NCBI GenBank assembly: GCA_964651045.1
Contig: CAZYVD010000009.1
Coordinates: forward strand, 1-64,000
Reading direction: 5' to 3'
Source: CAZYVD01 sp964651045
GTDB taxonomy: Bacteria; Zhuqueibacterota; QNDG01; DSAB01
DNA: 64,000 nt
In this document: one piece after another, positions 54,774 through 63,589 of the stretch
Layout: each line of letters opens with the position of its first letter
How positions within the stretch are numbered: position 1 is the stretch's first letter
Translations under genes and position numbers: made by a program
Notes under the pieces: model-generated
Seen by the model: the letters and a program-made list of their open reading frames with translations, nothing else
Told to the model about the DNA's origin: nothing
Database searches by the model: none

Positions 54774-57700
54774 ATGAAGAGATTGATTTTTTTAATGTTA
54801 GCATTACTAATCTTGCCCTGTATTGTTATGGCAGGAATCGACTCAAAGATTTTTGAGGGACTGAATGTAAGGTGCATAGGGCCTGCAAATATGAGCGGCA
54901 GGATTGGTGCGATCGATGCAGTACAATCCGATCCTAATATCATATATGTTGGCGCTGCAACAGGCGGAGTATGGAAATCTACCGATGGTGGCGTGACATG
55001 GAAGCCTATATTTGATGAACAGCCAGTTGCATCGATAGGGGCGATTGCTATTAATCAGTCCAATCCAAACATTGTATGGGTTGGAACAGGAGAAGGTGCG
55101 GTCAGGAATAGTGCAGGTGTAGGCAGGGGTGTTTATCTTACTATAGATGGAGGAAAATCGTGGTCGCTTTTAGGTCTGGAGAAGACTGAGAGGATTTGTA
55201 AGATAATTCTCGATCCATATAATCCAAATGTAGCATATGTGGGTGCAATGGGTACTGCATGGGGTGAGAATCCAGAAAGAGGAGTATACAAGACCACAGA
55301 TATGGGTAAGACATGGGAAAAGATTTTATACGTAGATGAGAAGACAGGCGTTGCCGATATGGCAATGGATCCATCAAATCCGAATAAGATTATTGTGGCA
55401 ATGTGGCAGTACAGGAGATGGCCGTGGTTTTTCAAATCTGGAGGCCCGGGAAGCGGTCTCTATCTGACTACAAACGGCGGAAAAGAGTGGAAAAAGCTTA
55501 CTACAAAAGAGGGCATGCCAGAGGGGGAATTGGGAAGAATTGGTATTGCCTTTTCAACCAATATGCCAAACATAGTATATGCACTTGTGGAGGCAAAAAA
55601 GAATGTACTTCTCAGATCAACCAATGGAGGCTATAACTGGTATGTTGTAAATAAAAAATCCGAGGTTAGCAATCGTCCATTCTATTACCAGAGAATATGG
55701 GTCAATCCAGTAAATGAAAATATACTCTACATGCTGCATTCCAGAATGATGGTAAGCGAGGATGGTGGGAAGAGTTTCAGAGGTTTAGCTGCTTTTGATC
55801 AGGCACATTCAGATTTTCATGCGATGTGGATTCATCCGAATGGTGAGATGTTGATCGTGGGAAACGATGGCGGAGTCGTAATAAGCTACGATAGAGGGGA
55901 GAGCTGGAGGTTTGCAGAGAATCTTCCTCTCGGACAGTTTTATCATATAAGTTACGATATGCAGATACCATACAATGTTTATGGCGGACTGCAGGACAAT
56001 GGATCATGGCGAGGACCTGCCTATCAGTTAAAGGAAAGAGCAATATATAGTTATCACTGGATAAATGTTGGTGGCGGTGACGGATTCGATACAGAACCTG
56101 ATCCAGAGAATCCAAATTGTGGGTATGGGATGTCACAGGGAGGCAATCTATACTATTTCGATATCTCCACAGGTATGTCGCGATACATTGTACCAACCGA
56201 ATCCGATGTTAAACATAGATATAACTGGAATGCCGGATTTGCAATAGATCCATTTCATCCGGCAACTATCTATCTCGGAAGCCAGTTTGTACACAAGAGT
56301 ACTGACAAGGGACAGACCTGGGAAATAATCAGCCCGGATCTTACAACAAACGATACAACAAAACAGAAGCAGGCAGAGAGTGGAGGATTGACCTTAGACG
56401 TGACAAATGCAGAAAATCATTGTACAATAATGTGCATAGCTCCAAGTCCTTTGAAAGAGGGTGTAATATGGGTAGGCACAGATGATGGAAATGTACAGCT
56501 GACCACAGATGGCGGAAAGAGCTGGAAACTTGTTTCAAAGAAACTTACAACGGGCGGCAGGGGAAAGGTTCCTCCTGCTACATGGGTGTCACATGTCGAG
56601 GCATCGAGATTTGATCCGGCAACAGCATACGTGACATTTGATGACCATCGCCGTTCAAACTGGACACCCTATGTATATGTCACACACGACTATGGAAAAA
56701 GCTGGAAGAGTCTGGTAACTCCGCAGATTGATGGTTTTGCACATGTAATCAAAGAAGATGTTGTTGACAGAAATCTTCTCTTTCTCGGCACTGAATTTGG
56801 TCTATATGTTAGTCTGAATGGAGGAAGGGACTGGTTGAAATGGAGTCATGATATACCAACGGTAGCAGTAAGAGACATTGCTGTTCATCCGAGAGAAAAC
56901 GATCTGATCATAGGAACACACGGCCGTTCTATCTACATTGTTGATGATATTTCACCGCTTAGAGAGATCAGTGAGGAGATTGTTCAGAAGAAGCTTTATC
57001 TCTTTAAACCACCCGAGGCAATAGAATTTATAAGAGGGAGAATGAGCTCATACATGAGTCCTGGAGATACTCCTTTTAGAGGAAGAAACAAACAGATGGG
57101 TGCATGTATCACCTACTATCTTACTCCAAGCAAGAAGAAGGCTCAAAAGAAGAGTGAAGGTGAAACACAGATGATGGAGAGAATGATGCAGATGGGCGCA
57201 GGCACGCGATTTGCCGGAATGACGATGATGAATAGAAGGTCGCAGCGTGTATCGATCGATATTTTAGACAGCGATGGCAAGGTTATTTACCACATGAATG
57301 GAACAGAGAAAAAGGGAATCAATCGTGTATACTGGAGCTTCAGGGAAGAGGTTCGTGACGAGACCAAAGAAAAAGAGAAGAAAGAATCGGCTCGGCAGAG
57401 CGCTTCTTCTGCTCGATCATTTAGATCAAGAGGTATGAGTACAATCACTGCACTACCCGGCCAGTACACTGTGAGGATAAAATATGAGGGTGAAGAAGCA
57501 ACTCAACCACTTACAGTAAAGAGCGACCCAAGGCTTAAGATCGATTTTGCAGTTCTTAAGAAAAATTATGAAATGGGTAAGCGCGCAATAAAACTCTCTC
57601 AGAGAATGAGCTCTGCTTCAAAAAGGATCGATGAGACCAAGAAGGCCATTAAAACACTTATCGAATTTATTAAGTCTCAGCATTCTCCAGAAAACAAAAA

Positions 57701-58025
57701 GTTGCTCGCAGCAGCTAAGAAAATCGATAAGAAGCTGAAAGAGTTTTCGGAGAAGTTGAGTCCAACACCGCCGAAACAGGGAATCGCAGACAGATCTGCA
57801 GGACTGAGAAGTCAAACTTCGCGGGCAGTGATGATGATAACCCGAGCCGGTATATATCCAATAACTCAGGCCATGTTGGTTAAATACGAGAAGGTAAAGA
57901 AAAAAGTTGACGATTTTATGAAAGAGTTGAACCAATTCTATGCTACCGATGTTGAGAATTTTAATAAGAGTCTCAAGGAGTCGGATTTCTCTTTTCTTAA
58001 AACCTACAAGCCGTTGCAGCCATAG
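54774..58025 (+). CDS. Large exported beta-propeller protein with Asp-box (BNR/VPS10-like) repeats
   Basis: 1083-residue secreted protein. ATG at 54774 follows GGAGG seven bases upstream, preferred over the ATG at 54756. Signal peptide residues about 1-20. From about residue 45 to 720 it carries at least ten Asp-box motifs (S/T-x-D/N-x-G-x-x-W), including STDGGVTW, TIDGGKSW, TTDMGKTW, TTNGGKEW, SEDGGKSF, SYDRGESW, STDKGQTW, TTDGGKSW and THDYGKSW. This is the sialidase/sortilin-like propeller pattern, but the catalytic residues of sialidases are not evident. The last 330 residues add a beta-sandwich-like part and helical sequence. Function unknown; relatives are common in FCB genomes. Confidence 0.85.
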   Translation: MKRLIFLMLALLILPCIVMAGIDSKIFEGLNVRCIGPANMSGRIGAIDAVQSDPNIIYVGAATGGVWKSTDGGVTWKPIFDEQPVASIGAIAINQSNPNIVWVGTGEGAVRNSAGVGRGVYLTIDGGKSWSLLGLEKTERICKIILDPYNPNVAYVGAMGTAWGENPERGVYKTTDMGKTWEKILYVDEKTGVADMAMDPSNPNKIIVAMWQYRRWPWFFKSGGPGSGLYLTTNGGKEWKKLTTKEGMPEGELGRIGIAFSTNMPNIVYALVEAKKNVLLRSTNGGYNWYVVNKKSEVSNRPFYYQRIWVNPVNENILYMLHSRMMVSEDGGKSFRGLAAFDQAHSDFHAMWIHPNGEMLIVGNDGGVVISYDRGESWRFAENLPLGQFYHISYDMQIPYNVYGGLQDNGSWRGPAYQLKERAIYSYHWINVGGGDGFDTEPDPENPNCGYGMSQGGNLYYFDISTGMSRYIVPTESDVKHRYNWNAGFAIDPFHPATIYLGSQFVHKSTDKGQTWEIISPDLTTNDTTKQKQAESGGLTLDVTNAENHCTIMCIAPSPLKEGVIWVGTDDGNVQLTTDGGKSWKLVSKKLTTGGRGKVPPATWVSHVEASRFDPATAYVTFDDHRRSNWTPYVYVTHDYGKSWKSLVTPQIDGFAHVIKEDVVDRNLLFLGTEFGLYVSLNGGRDWLKWSHDIPTVAVRDIAVHPRENDLIIGTHGRSIYIVDDISPLREISEEIVQKKLYLFKPPEAIEFIRGRMSSYMSPGDTPFRGRNKQMGACITYYLTPSKKKAQKKSEGETQMMERMMQMGAGTRFAGMTMMNRRSQRVSIDILDSDGKVIYHMNGTEKKGINRVYWSFREEVRDETKEKEKKESARQSASSARSFRSRGMSTITALPGQYTVRIKYEGEEATQPLTVKSDPRLKIDFAVLKKNYEMGKRAIKLSQRMSSASKRIDETKKAIKTLIEFIKSQHSPENKKLLAAAKKIDKKLKEFSEKLSPTPPKQGIADRSAGLRSQTSRAVMMITRAGIYPITQAMLVKYEKVKKKVDDFMKELNQFYATDVENFNKSLKESDFSFLKTYKPLQP

Positions 58026-58075
58026 AGACCGATCAGAAAAGTACAGATCAATACAGGCTCAGGATTAAAATGTAG

Positions 58076-58114
58076 AGAAGCCTCCTGAAAGTCGAAATTT
58101 TAGGGGGCTTCTTT
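58076..58114 (+). terminator. Terminator after the Asp-box protein gene
   Basis: AGAAGCCTCCT (58076-58086), 15-base loop, AGGGGGCTTCT (58102-58112) with a single G-U pair, then TT. An 11-base stem. Confidence 0.8.
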
Positions 58115-58134
58115 AAATTAAGAATTTTGATAAA

Positions 58135-59382
58135 ATGAATGAGAAAAGAGAAAATCTATTTATTGTATATCTAATATCCTTCATCATTTTTGGAGTATCA
58201 TGCAGAAGCGGTAATGTGGAGACTGGCCTTGATAGAGTGGAAGATTATAAGGATTTATTTAGAAACAAAAGAGTCGGTATAATAACAAATAACACTGCAT
58301 ATGACAGAAACAACAGATATATTGTCGACATTTTTAAAGAGATGAAGGATGTGAAGATAACGGCTATATTCACACCAGAACATGGTCTGGAGGGGAAAAA
58401 GGAGCCGGGAGAAAAAATAGATTACAGATCAGGAGTTTGGGGACTCGTTCCTGTTTACAGCCTGTATGGTAAAACATTGAAGCCCACAAAAGAGATGGTT
58501 GAGAATATTGATCTTTTTGTTTTTGACATACAGGATATTGGTGCACGGTTCTATACATATATATGGACAATGGCTTTGGCAATGGAATCTGCAGCAGAGC
58601 ATGGGAAGCGTTTTATCGTACTTGATCGTCCAAATCCGATCTCTGGTTTATATGTGGAAGGCAACATTCTTGAAGAAAAATTTTCATCGTTCGTGGGTCT
58701 CTATCCCATACCTGTAAGACACGGAATGACAGTAGGAGAACTGGCAGAGATGTTTAATCAACAGGGATGGCTTAAAAATGGACTGAAGGCAGATTTGTTT
58801 GTTGTAAAATTGAGAGGGTGGAGAAGATTCTATTTCTATGATCAGACAGGACTCAGATTCATAAAGCCATCACCAAATATTCCGACACTTGAGTCTGCAA
58901 TCATCTATCCAGGAACATGTTTGCTTGAGGGAACAAATGTTTCTGAGGGAAGGGGCACAAATTCGCCTTTTCTTCTATTTGGAGCGCCATGGATGGATGG
59001 TAAAAAGGTTTCTGCAAGGTTGAACGCACTAAGGCTTCCTGGCTTGAAATTTGTGAATGAGAAGTTCAGACCAGTATCGATTTTAGGTGTTGTTAAGAGT
59101 CCGAAATATTTGAATACAATATGCGATGGATGCAGAATTATTATTCTTGATCGTACCAAAATTCGACCTTACTGGACAGGAATAAATATTGTGAACACAA
59201 TATACAGGCTTTATCCTGAGAAATTTAAATGGTACAACCACCATTTTGATAATCTTTGCGGCAGTGCAAAGATTCGAAATGCAATAATAAATCGGACTGA
59301 TCTTGAAAAATTGCACGATCAATGGTATCATGATTTAAATAAATTTATTGAAATCAGAAATAAATATCTTTTTTATCAATAA
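58135..59382 (+). CDS. namZ: NamZ-like exo-beta-N-acetylmuramidase (DUF1343, GH171)
   Basis: 415-residue lipoprotein-like protein: N-terminal signal IFGVSC puts an acylatable Cys at residue 23. The DUF1343 domain has GIITNNTAY, FTPEHGLEGK, SLYGKTLKPT, FDIQDIGARFYTYI, DRPNPISG and a later GLRFIKPSPNIPTLESA. Family members release N-acetylmuramic acid from the non-reducing end of peptidoglycan fragments, so a wall-recycling role is likely. Weak ribosome-binding site. Confidence 0.88.
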   Translation: MNEKRENLFIVYLISFIIFGVSCRSGNVETGLDRVEDYKDLFRNKRVGIITNNTAYDRNNRYIVDIFKEMKDVKITAIFTPEHGLEGKKEPGEKIDYRSGVWGLVPVYSLYGKTLKPTKEMVENIDLFVFDIQDIGARFYTYIWTMALAMESAAEHGKRFIVLDRPNPISGLYVEGNILEEKFSSFVGLYPIPVRHGMTVGELAEMFNQQGWLKNGLKADLFVVKLRGWRRFYFYDQTGLRFIKPSPNIPTLESAIIYPGTCLLEGTNVSEGRGTNSPFLLFGAPWMDGKKVSARLNALRLPGLKFVNEKFRPVSILGVVKSPKYLNTICDGCRIIILDRTKIRPYWTGINIVNTIYRLYPEKFKWYNHHFDNLCGSAKIRNAIINRTDLEKLHDQWYHDLNKFIEIRNKYLFYQ

Positions 59383-59385
59383 ATG

Positions 59386-59414
59386 TTGATTTTTAGATGA
59401 ATAATTGTTATACT
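59386..59414 (+). promoter_or_regulatory. Promoter of the glycosyltransferase gene
   Basis: TTGATT (59386-59391), 17-base spacer, TATACT (59409-59414), about 40 bases ahead of the ATG at 59454. Confidence 0.6.
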
Positions 59415-59453
59415 ATGGCTGACTTTTATTAATAGAGGGGATAATTTGCCTGC

Positions 59454-60173
59454 ATGAGGATAGGTGTTGTTATACCAGCATATAATGTAGGCAGTAGTTT
59501 AGATGCTGTTCTTTCAAAGGTTCTCAATCATGTTCATAAAAAGTTTGTTTTTGTAGTGGACGATGGATCGAGTGATTCTACATATGATGTTGCAGAAAAG
59601 TCAGGAGTAAATTTCCTCAGACACGAGAAAAACATGGGCAAGGGCGCTGCACTGAGAGATGGATTTCATCTTGCCCTTTGCAGTGGTATTGAGGCTGTAT
59701 TTACTATAGATGGTGATGGACAGCACGATCCAGATTGTATTCCGGATTTTATAAATCTCATGAGGGAAGAGGCGAGTGATATAGTCTTGGGTGTTCGTCC
59801 ATTAAAAATAAATAACATGTCTCTGGACAGGATTGTTTCTAATAGATTGAGCTCTTTGATAATTTCGATGATAACCGGGAAATGGTTCAGGGACAGTCAG
59901 TGTGGCTTTCGTCTCATAAGATCAATGGTGCTCCAGAGAATGTTGTTGACCTCCAGTCATTATGAGATGGAAACAGAACTATTGATCAAGGCTGCGTGGA
60001 TGGGATTTAAAATATCATTTTGTCCTATAAAACAGATAAGGAATAGGGGGGGGAGCAGCATTATGAGATATAGAGATACAATCAGATTTTGTAAGTTAAT
60101 TCTCAATTTAATAAAAGAGAGACTTTTTAATAGAGACATTATAGAGTTGATTTCTTCACAGAGGCCGGAATAG
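59454..60173 (+). CDS. Family 2 glycosyltransferase (dolichyl/polyprenyl-phosphate sugar synthase-like)
   Basis: 239-residue GT-A fold enzyme. VVIPAYNVGSSLDAV (residues about 5-19), FVVDDGSSDSTYDVAE and TIDGDGQHDPD provide the nucleotide-sugar and metal-binding Asp residues; KNMGKGAALRDGF and RDSQCGFRLI match polyprenyl-phosphate mannose/glucose synthases. No C-terminal membrane helices. Possible functional link to the polyprenol-kinase-like gene at 20693 is speculative. Confidence 0.85.
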   Translation: MRIGVVIPAYNVGSSLDAVLSKVLNHVHKKFVFVVDDGSSDSTYDVAEKSGVNFLRHEKNMGKGAALRDGFHLALCSGIEAVFTIDGDGQHDPDCIPDFINLMREEASDIVLGVRPLKINNMSLDRIVSNRLSSLIISMITGKWFRDSQCGFRLIRSMVLQRMLLTSSHYEMETELLIKAAWMGFKISFCPIKQIRNRGGSSIMRYRDTIRFCKLILNLIKERLFNRDIIELISSQRPE

Positions 60174-60683
60174 ATGAATGAAATTTTGCTTTTGATCGGA
60201 ATAACGCTTATACCAATGCTGGAACTTAGGGCATCTATTCCGTTTGGGATTTTCAGCTTGAATGAGAGCCTGTCTTGGATTGCTGTGGTGATTGTTTGTA
60301 TTATAACAAACATATTTTTAGGGTGGATAGTATATATTATTCTTGGACCTGTGTTCAGTTTGTTTAGAAGGTGGAAGTGGTTTGATTCTGTTGTTTGGCC
60401 GATTCTCGAGAGAACAAGGAAGAGGATTCATCCATATGTCGAAAAGTATGGAGAGCTTGGAGTTGCAGTTTTCATTGGGATTCCGCTTCCGGGTTCTGGA
60501 GTTTATACGGGTGCATTTGGTGCCTATCTATTGGGAGTAGATAAAAGAAAGTTTGCTGTAGCAAATGTTATTGGTGTTTTTATTGCAGCAGCAGCGGTTT
60601 CGTTTTTATGTTTGTTAATAATGAATGGAGTTGTAAAAGAGAATAGCTGGATAAGTAGGTTGTTTTTACAGATAAAGGGATGA
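60174..60683 (+). CDS. COG2426 small membrane protein (putative multidrug-export family)
   Basis: 169-residue protein with four or five hydrophobic helices and the family motifs LELRASIPFGIF (about residues 17-28) and FIGIPLPGSGVYTGAFGAY (about residues 100-118). Annotated in databases as small multidrug export protein, but the function is poorly supported. It begins directly after the glycosyltransferase stop and ends 11 bases before tRNA-Pro. Confidence 0.82.
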   Translation: MNEILLLIGITLIPMLELRASIPFGIFSLNESLSWIAVVIVCIITNIFLGWIVYIILGPVFSLFRRWKWFDSVVWPILERTRKRIHPYVEKYGELGVAVFIGIPLPGSGVYTGAFGAYLLGVDKRKFAVANVIGVFIAAAAVSFLCLLIMNGVVKENSWISRLFLQIKG

Positions 60684-60694
60684 TTTTTTATTTT

Positions 60695-60769
60695 CGGGGC
60701 GTAGCGCAGTCCGGTCAGCGCGCATGCTTCGGGAGCATGAGGTCGAGGGTTCAAATCCCTCCGCCCCGA
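60695..60769 (+). tRNA. tRNA-Pro(CGG)
   Basis: 75-nucleotide cloverleaf: acceptor CGGGGCG/CGCCCCG, D-arm GCGC/GCGC with loop AGTCCGGTCA, anticodon stem CATGC/GCATG with loop TTCGGGA giving anticodon CGG, T-arm GAGGG/CCCTC region with TTCAAAT loop, discriminator A. No encoded CCA. It borders the AT-rich segment to the right; no second copy of its 3' end was seen downstream. Confidence 0.95.
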
Positions 60770-61021
60770 CTGTTTTAAATTTAATATTTAGTTTTCTTTT
60801 ATCCTTATATTAAATTGGCAAAGATAAGATCTTTTATAATTTTTAAAATTATAAATCACATTTCAATTTTGTAATTATTTTAAATACATACTATTGATTT
60901 AAGTTTATTTTAGTGTGGTTAGTTTTTGCCTAACTTATTCAGGATTTACAAACTATATGTAAGCTTATTTGAGTAAGCGAATAGAACTGAATACACCATG
61001 ACAGGTGGATATTTCAGAATA

Positions 61022-62884
61022 TTAACTCTTGTTAAAATTCCATCCAAATATTATTTCTTGTATTCTATGTAAGTATTTTTTCTGTAATTCGTTTATCGCA
61101 GTGTTAAAAGAATCAACCTCACCCCCAGGGACTTTTGGATATTTGCCAAGTTCCATTCCTTGTCTAGCTAATTCCCTACAGAATGCTTCTCCTACTAACT
61201 CAGCTAATAATAACCGTCCTTCTGGTGTTTCTGTCCCTTCAAGACCACTTTTAATAAACTTTGAGACTGATGGAAATTTTATATATACTCTGATAATCCC
61301 CTCTCTGTAAACCACTCTTTGTGGAGGGTTTATAAGTTCATCTGAAATAATGTCTAAAATAAATCCTCCTTTTCTTCCAGTAATATTTCCTTTTTTCCTT
61401 TTCTTAAATGGAGCAACTTTTACTTTTGCTAAGGCAATTTCTTTACCTAAATTAACAGTTATATTTCCTTCTTCCCCTTTTCTCATTCCAACAACCTTAA
61501 AATACCTATACCAGATTTTTTCAGGAAACTTACGGTGTTTTTCTAATTGCACTGTTGATGAAAGAGGCCTTATATCGACATTATCAGATTTTATATGAGC
61601 TTCTTGACCTTCATTATTTACTACTTTTGTCGGAGCATAAATTGAAAATACACGAGGTTTATTTTCCAGTATGTTTGCTACCTCGGGTTTTATTAGCAAA
61701 CTTGTAATATTAGGTTCTGGATCGATGGGGACTTCCGGAATTTCTTCAAGTTCTTGTTTAGCTAATCCATTAAGTAGATTACACAATTTTCTAAGCATCT
61801 TTTTAGTAGATTCATTTACTTCTTTTTCAGGATTTCTTTCCAACATTTTTCTTTTGTCAAAGATTATGGGCTCTAAAACTCCCTCAATAGTTTTTGATAA
61901 AGCCTGACAGTATTCGTGACGCCATTCCAAACCACCTCTATTTGGATCAATAATTTCTGTTTCTCCCTCTCTTAGCCTTTCTGCTAGTCTATCACATATT
62001 GCTTCGCCAAAGAAATAAAGCCCCGCAGGGTCATTTTCGAATTTAAATAATTGATTATCCAATATTGCGCCTTTGGTTTTTATTAAAATCCCTGCACGAC
62101 CAAAGGGATTATTCTTTGGAGACTCCAAAGATTCTGAGCTTTCATAAACTGTAATTTTAACTTTATCGCCAAATCCCGGTAGACTCAATTCTTCCTCGGC
62201 AACTTTTTTCTCTTTTGGGTATGAAAAGGATAGCTTTGTTGTACTCTCTAATTCGCGTTTCAGGTCTTTAAATATTAATTTGATTTCTCTTTTTTGTGAA
62301 GATATTATATCCCTTAAAGCATAATGTCTTGATATTTGTTCTTTAAACTTTTTGTATTCAGGAATTTTAATCCTTTCATTGGTTACCCTTATATTTACTT
62401 CCGTCCCATTCTGCTCAGTTGTGGATTTGCTTTCTCTTAATGCCTCATCATCGTATTTTGGTTTTTTTGTTTTTATATCAAACCATAATTTTGTCTTACA
62501 AAGTCTTCCATCCTTAACTGTTTTTATTTCTCCTTCACCTAAAGCTATTATAGTCTCTTTTAAACCTCTACCGAATAAACCTCTAACACTTTTCCCCAAT
62601 TCAAATCCACTTGTTTCACTTCCGAAAACAATTGCTTTTTTTAATCCCTCGTTTGTCATACCCTCAGCCCAATCTTTAACTTTTAAATTTTCGCAGATAC
62701 CGCCTTTTTTTCTATCAACATAAACTTCTATTTTTCCAAAAGCTTCTTTACGTTTCTCTTCCATTCGTTTATAACTATCGTCGCTATTTGTGACTAATTC
62801 AACAATACCGTCGACAAGATTTTTTATTGTTGCCTTTGCCAATTGTTCCACTATTCTTGGGTTTATTGGCAATTCTTTAGCCAT
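61022..62884 (-). CDS. GHKL-fold ATPase (Hsp90/MutL/MORC-like), unrecognised full-length family
   Basis: 620-residue protein. The N-terminal GHKL ATPase motifs are intact: N-box E29-x3-N33 with D36 in VELVTNSDDSYKR, Asp of the G1 box in KDWAEGM (D71 to M76), and a G2-like glycine loop RGLFGRGLKE (residues 101-110). A second region with GRAGILIKTKG and YFFGEAICDRLAERL (about residues 265-305) resembles the transducer part of Hsp90/MutL-like ATPases, and a helical linker plus a beta-rich C-terminus ending EKKYLHRIQEIIFGW-like helix follow. The N-terminal MAKELPINPRIVEQLAKATI is unlike GyrB or HtpG. The ATG at 62884 is reached by AAGGAGGTGA that overlaps the stop of the upstream gene. Downstream (60770-61021) is AT-rich without a clear terminator. 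Role unknown; candidate conflict-system or DNA-maintenance ATPase. Confidence 0.85.
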   Translation of the reverse strand: MAKELPINPRIVEQLAKATIKNLVDGIVELVTNSDDSYKRMEEKRKEAFGKIEVYVDRKKGGICENLKVKDWAEGMTNEGLKKAIVFGSETSGFELGKSVRGLFGRGLKETIIALGEGEIKTVKDGRLCKTKLWFDIKTKKPKYDDEALRESKSTTEQNGTEVNIRVTNERIKIPEYKKFKEQISRHYALRDIISSQKREIKLIFKDLKRELESTTKLSFSYPKEKKVAEEELSLPGFGDKVKITVYESSESLESPKNNPFGRAGILIKTKGAILDNQLFKFENDPAGLYFFGEAICDRLAERLREGETEIIDPNRGGLEWRHEYCQALSKTIEGVLEPIIFDKRKMLERNPEKEVNESTKKMLRKLCNLLNGLAKQELEEIPEVPIDPEPNITSLLIKPEVANILENKPRVFSIYAPTKVVNNEGQEAHIKSDNVDIRPLSSTVQLEKHRKFPEKIWYRYFKVVGMRKGEEGNITVNLGKEIALAKVKVAPFKKRKKGNITGRKGGFILDIISDELINPPQRVVYREGIIRVYIKFPSVSKFIKSGLEGTETPEGRLLLAELVGEAFCRELARQGMELGKYPKVPGGEVDSFNTAINELQKKYLHRIQEIIFGWNFNKS

Positions 62885-62887
62885 TTT

Positions 62888-63514
62888 TCACCTCCTTTTT
62901 AAAAATTGTTTTTCACAAAATAAAAGAAAATCTAACAATTGCTTCTCATTATAAGAGTGAGCAATTTCTTTATAGTATTTTAAGTTTTGCTTTAAAACTC
63001 TTAGAGGAGTCTCGAGGGTACACCTTAAAAGGTTTCTAAATTCTGCTTCAGATATTGAAAAATTATCGAGATTATTCAGATAATCTTTAAATGACTGGCT
63101 TGATTTTAGGTACTCAACCAACCTATCATCAGCACTTCTTCCAACAAATACCTTTCTTCCTTTCCGATTTACCATGTTCGCTTTTTCTAAAATTTCTTTT
63201 GTTTCTAGTGCTTTTTGCTTCCCGAATTCTGTAAGTAAAAAACGATCTTTTATGGTACCTACAACTAAACCCATCTCTCTTAATTTTCTTAATGGACGGT
63301 CAAATTTTAAAGAATCAGGCCATTCGGGATATCGTCTGAAGGCAAAGACTCTGGGAAATTGTAAAAAACATTCTGCTACAAGCCTCTCAAAAGTGCAATT
63401 ATCACCTCGCAGTGAAACTAGATAAATGCCAAACAAAATAAGGTTCCCCGTATTTATCCTAGTATATATTTCTTCATCATACTTTTTCTTACTTGGTTCA
63501 TTCATTTTTATCAT
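62888..63514 (-). CDS. Winged-helix-like accessory protein of the GHKL ATPase operon
   Basis: 208-residue soluble protein, not recognised. The middle SLKFDRPLRKLREMGLVVGTI followed by DRFLLTEFGKQKALE (residues about 68-105) resembles a winged-helix domain, helix-turn-strand with the wing carrying charged residues; the C-terminus is helical and basic, ending KQFLKRR. ATG at 63514 or 63505. Its last codons (K-R-R-stop) form the ribosome-binding site of the ATPase gene, so the two products are made together and probably work together. Confidence 0.75.
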   Translation of the reverse strand: MIKMNEPSKKKYDEEIYTRINTGNLILFGIYLVSLRGDNCTFERLVAECFLQFPRVFAFRRYPEWPDSLKFDRPLRKLREMGLVVGTIKDRFLLTEFGKQKALETKEILEKANMVNRKGRKVFVGRSADDRLVEYLKSSQSFKDYLNNLDNFSISEAEFRNLLRCTLETPLRVLKQNLKYYKEIAHSYNEKQLLDFLLFCEKQFLKRR

Positions 63515-63560
63515 TTTCCATTAGTATTTCGATATATCAATTAACTATTAAATTTAAGAT

Positions 63561-63589
63561 TTTATAGAAAAAATGTAACAGGTTTGCAA
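63561..63589 (-). promoter_or_regulatory. Promoter of the GHKL ATPase operon
   Basis: Minus strand TTGCAA (63584-63589), 17-base spacer, TATAAA (63561-63566). Predicted start near 63554, about 40 bases before the first ATG. Confidence 0.6.

Noticed and set aside
61029..62723. Plus-strand open frames opposite the GHKL ATPase gene
   Set aside because: They are low-complexity mirror frames of the real gene, with no ribosome-binding site or recognisable domain.
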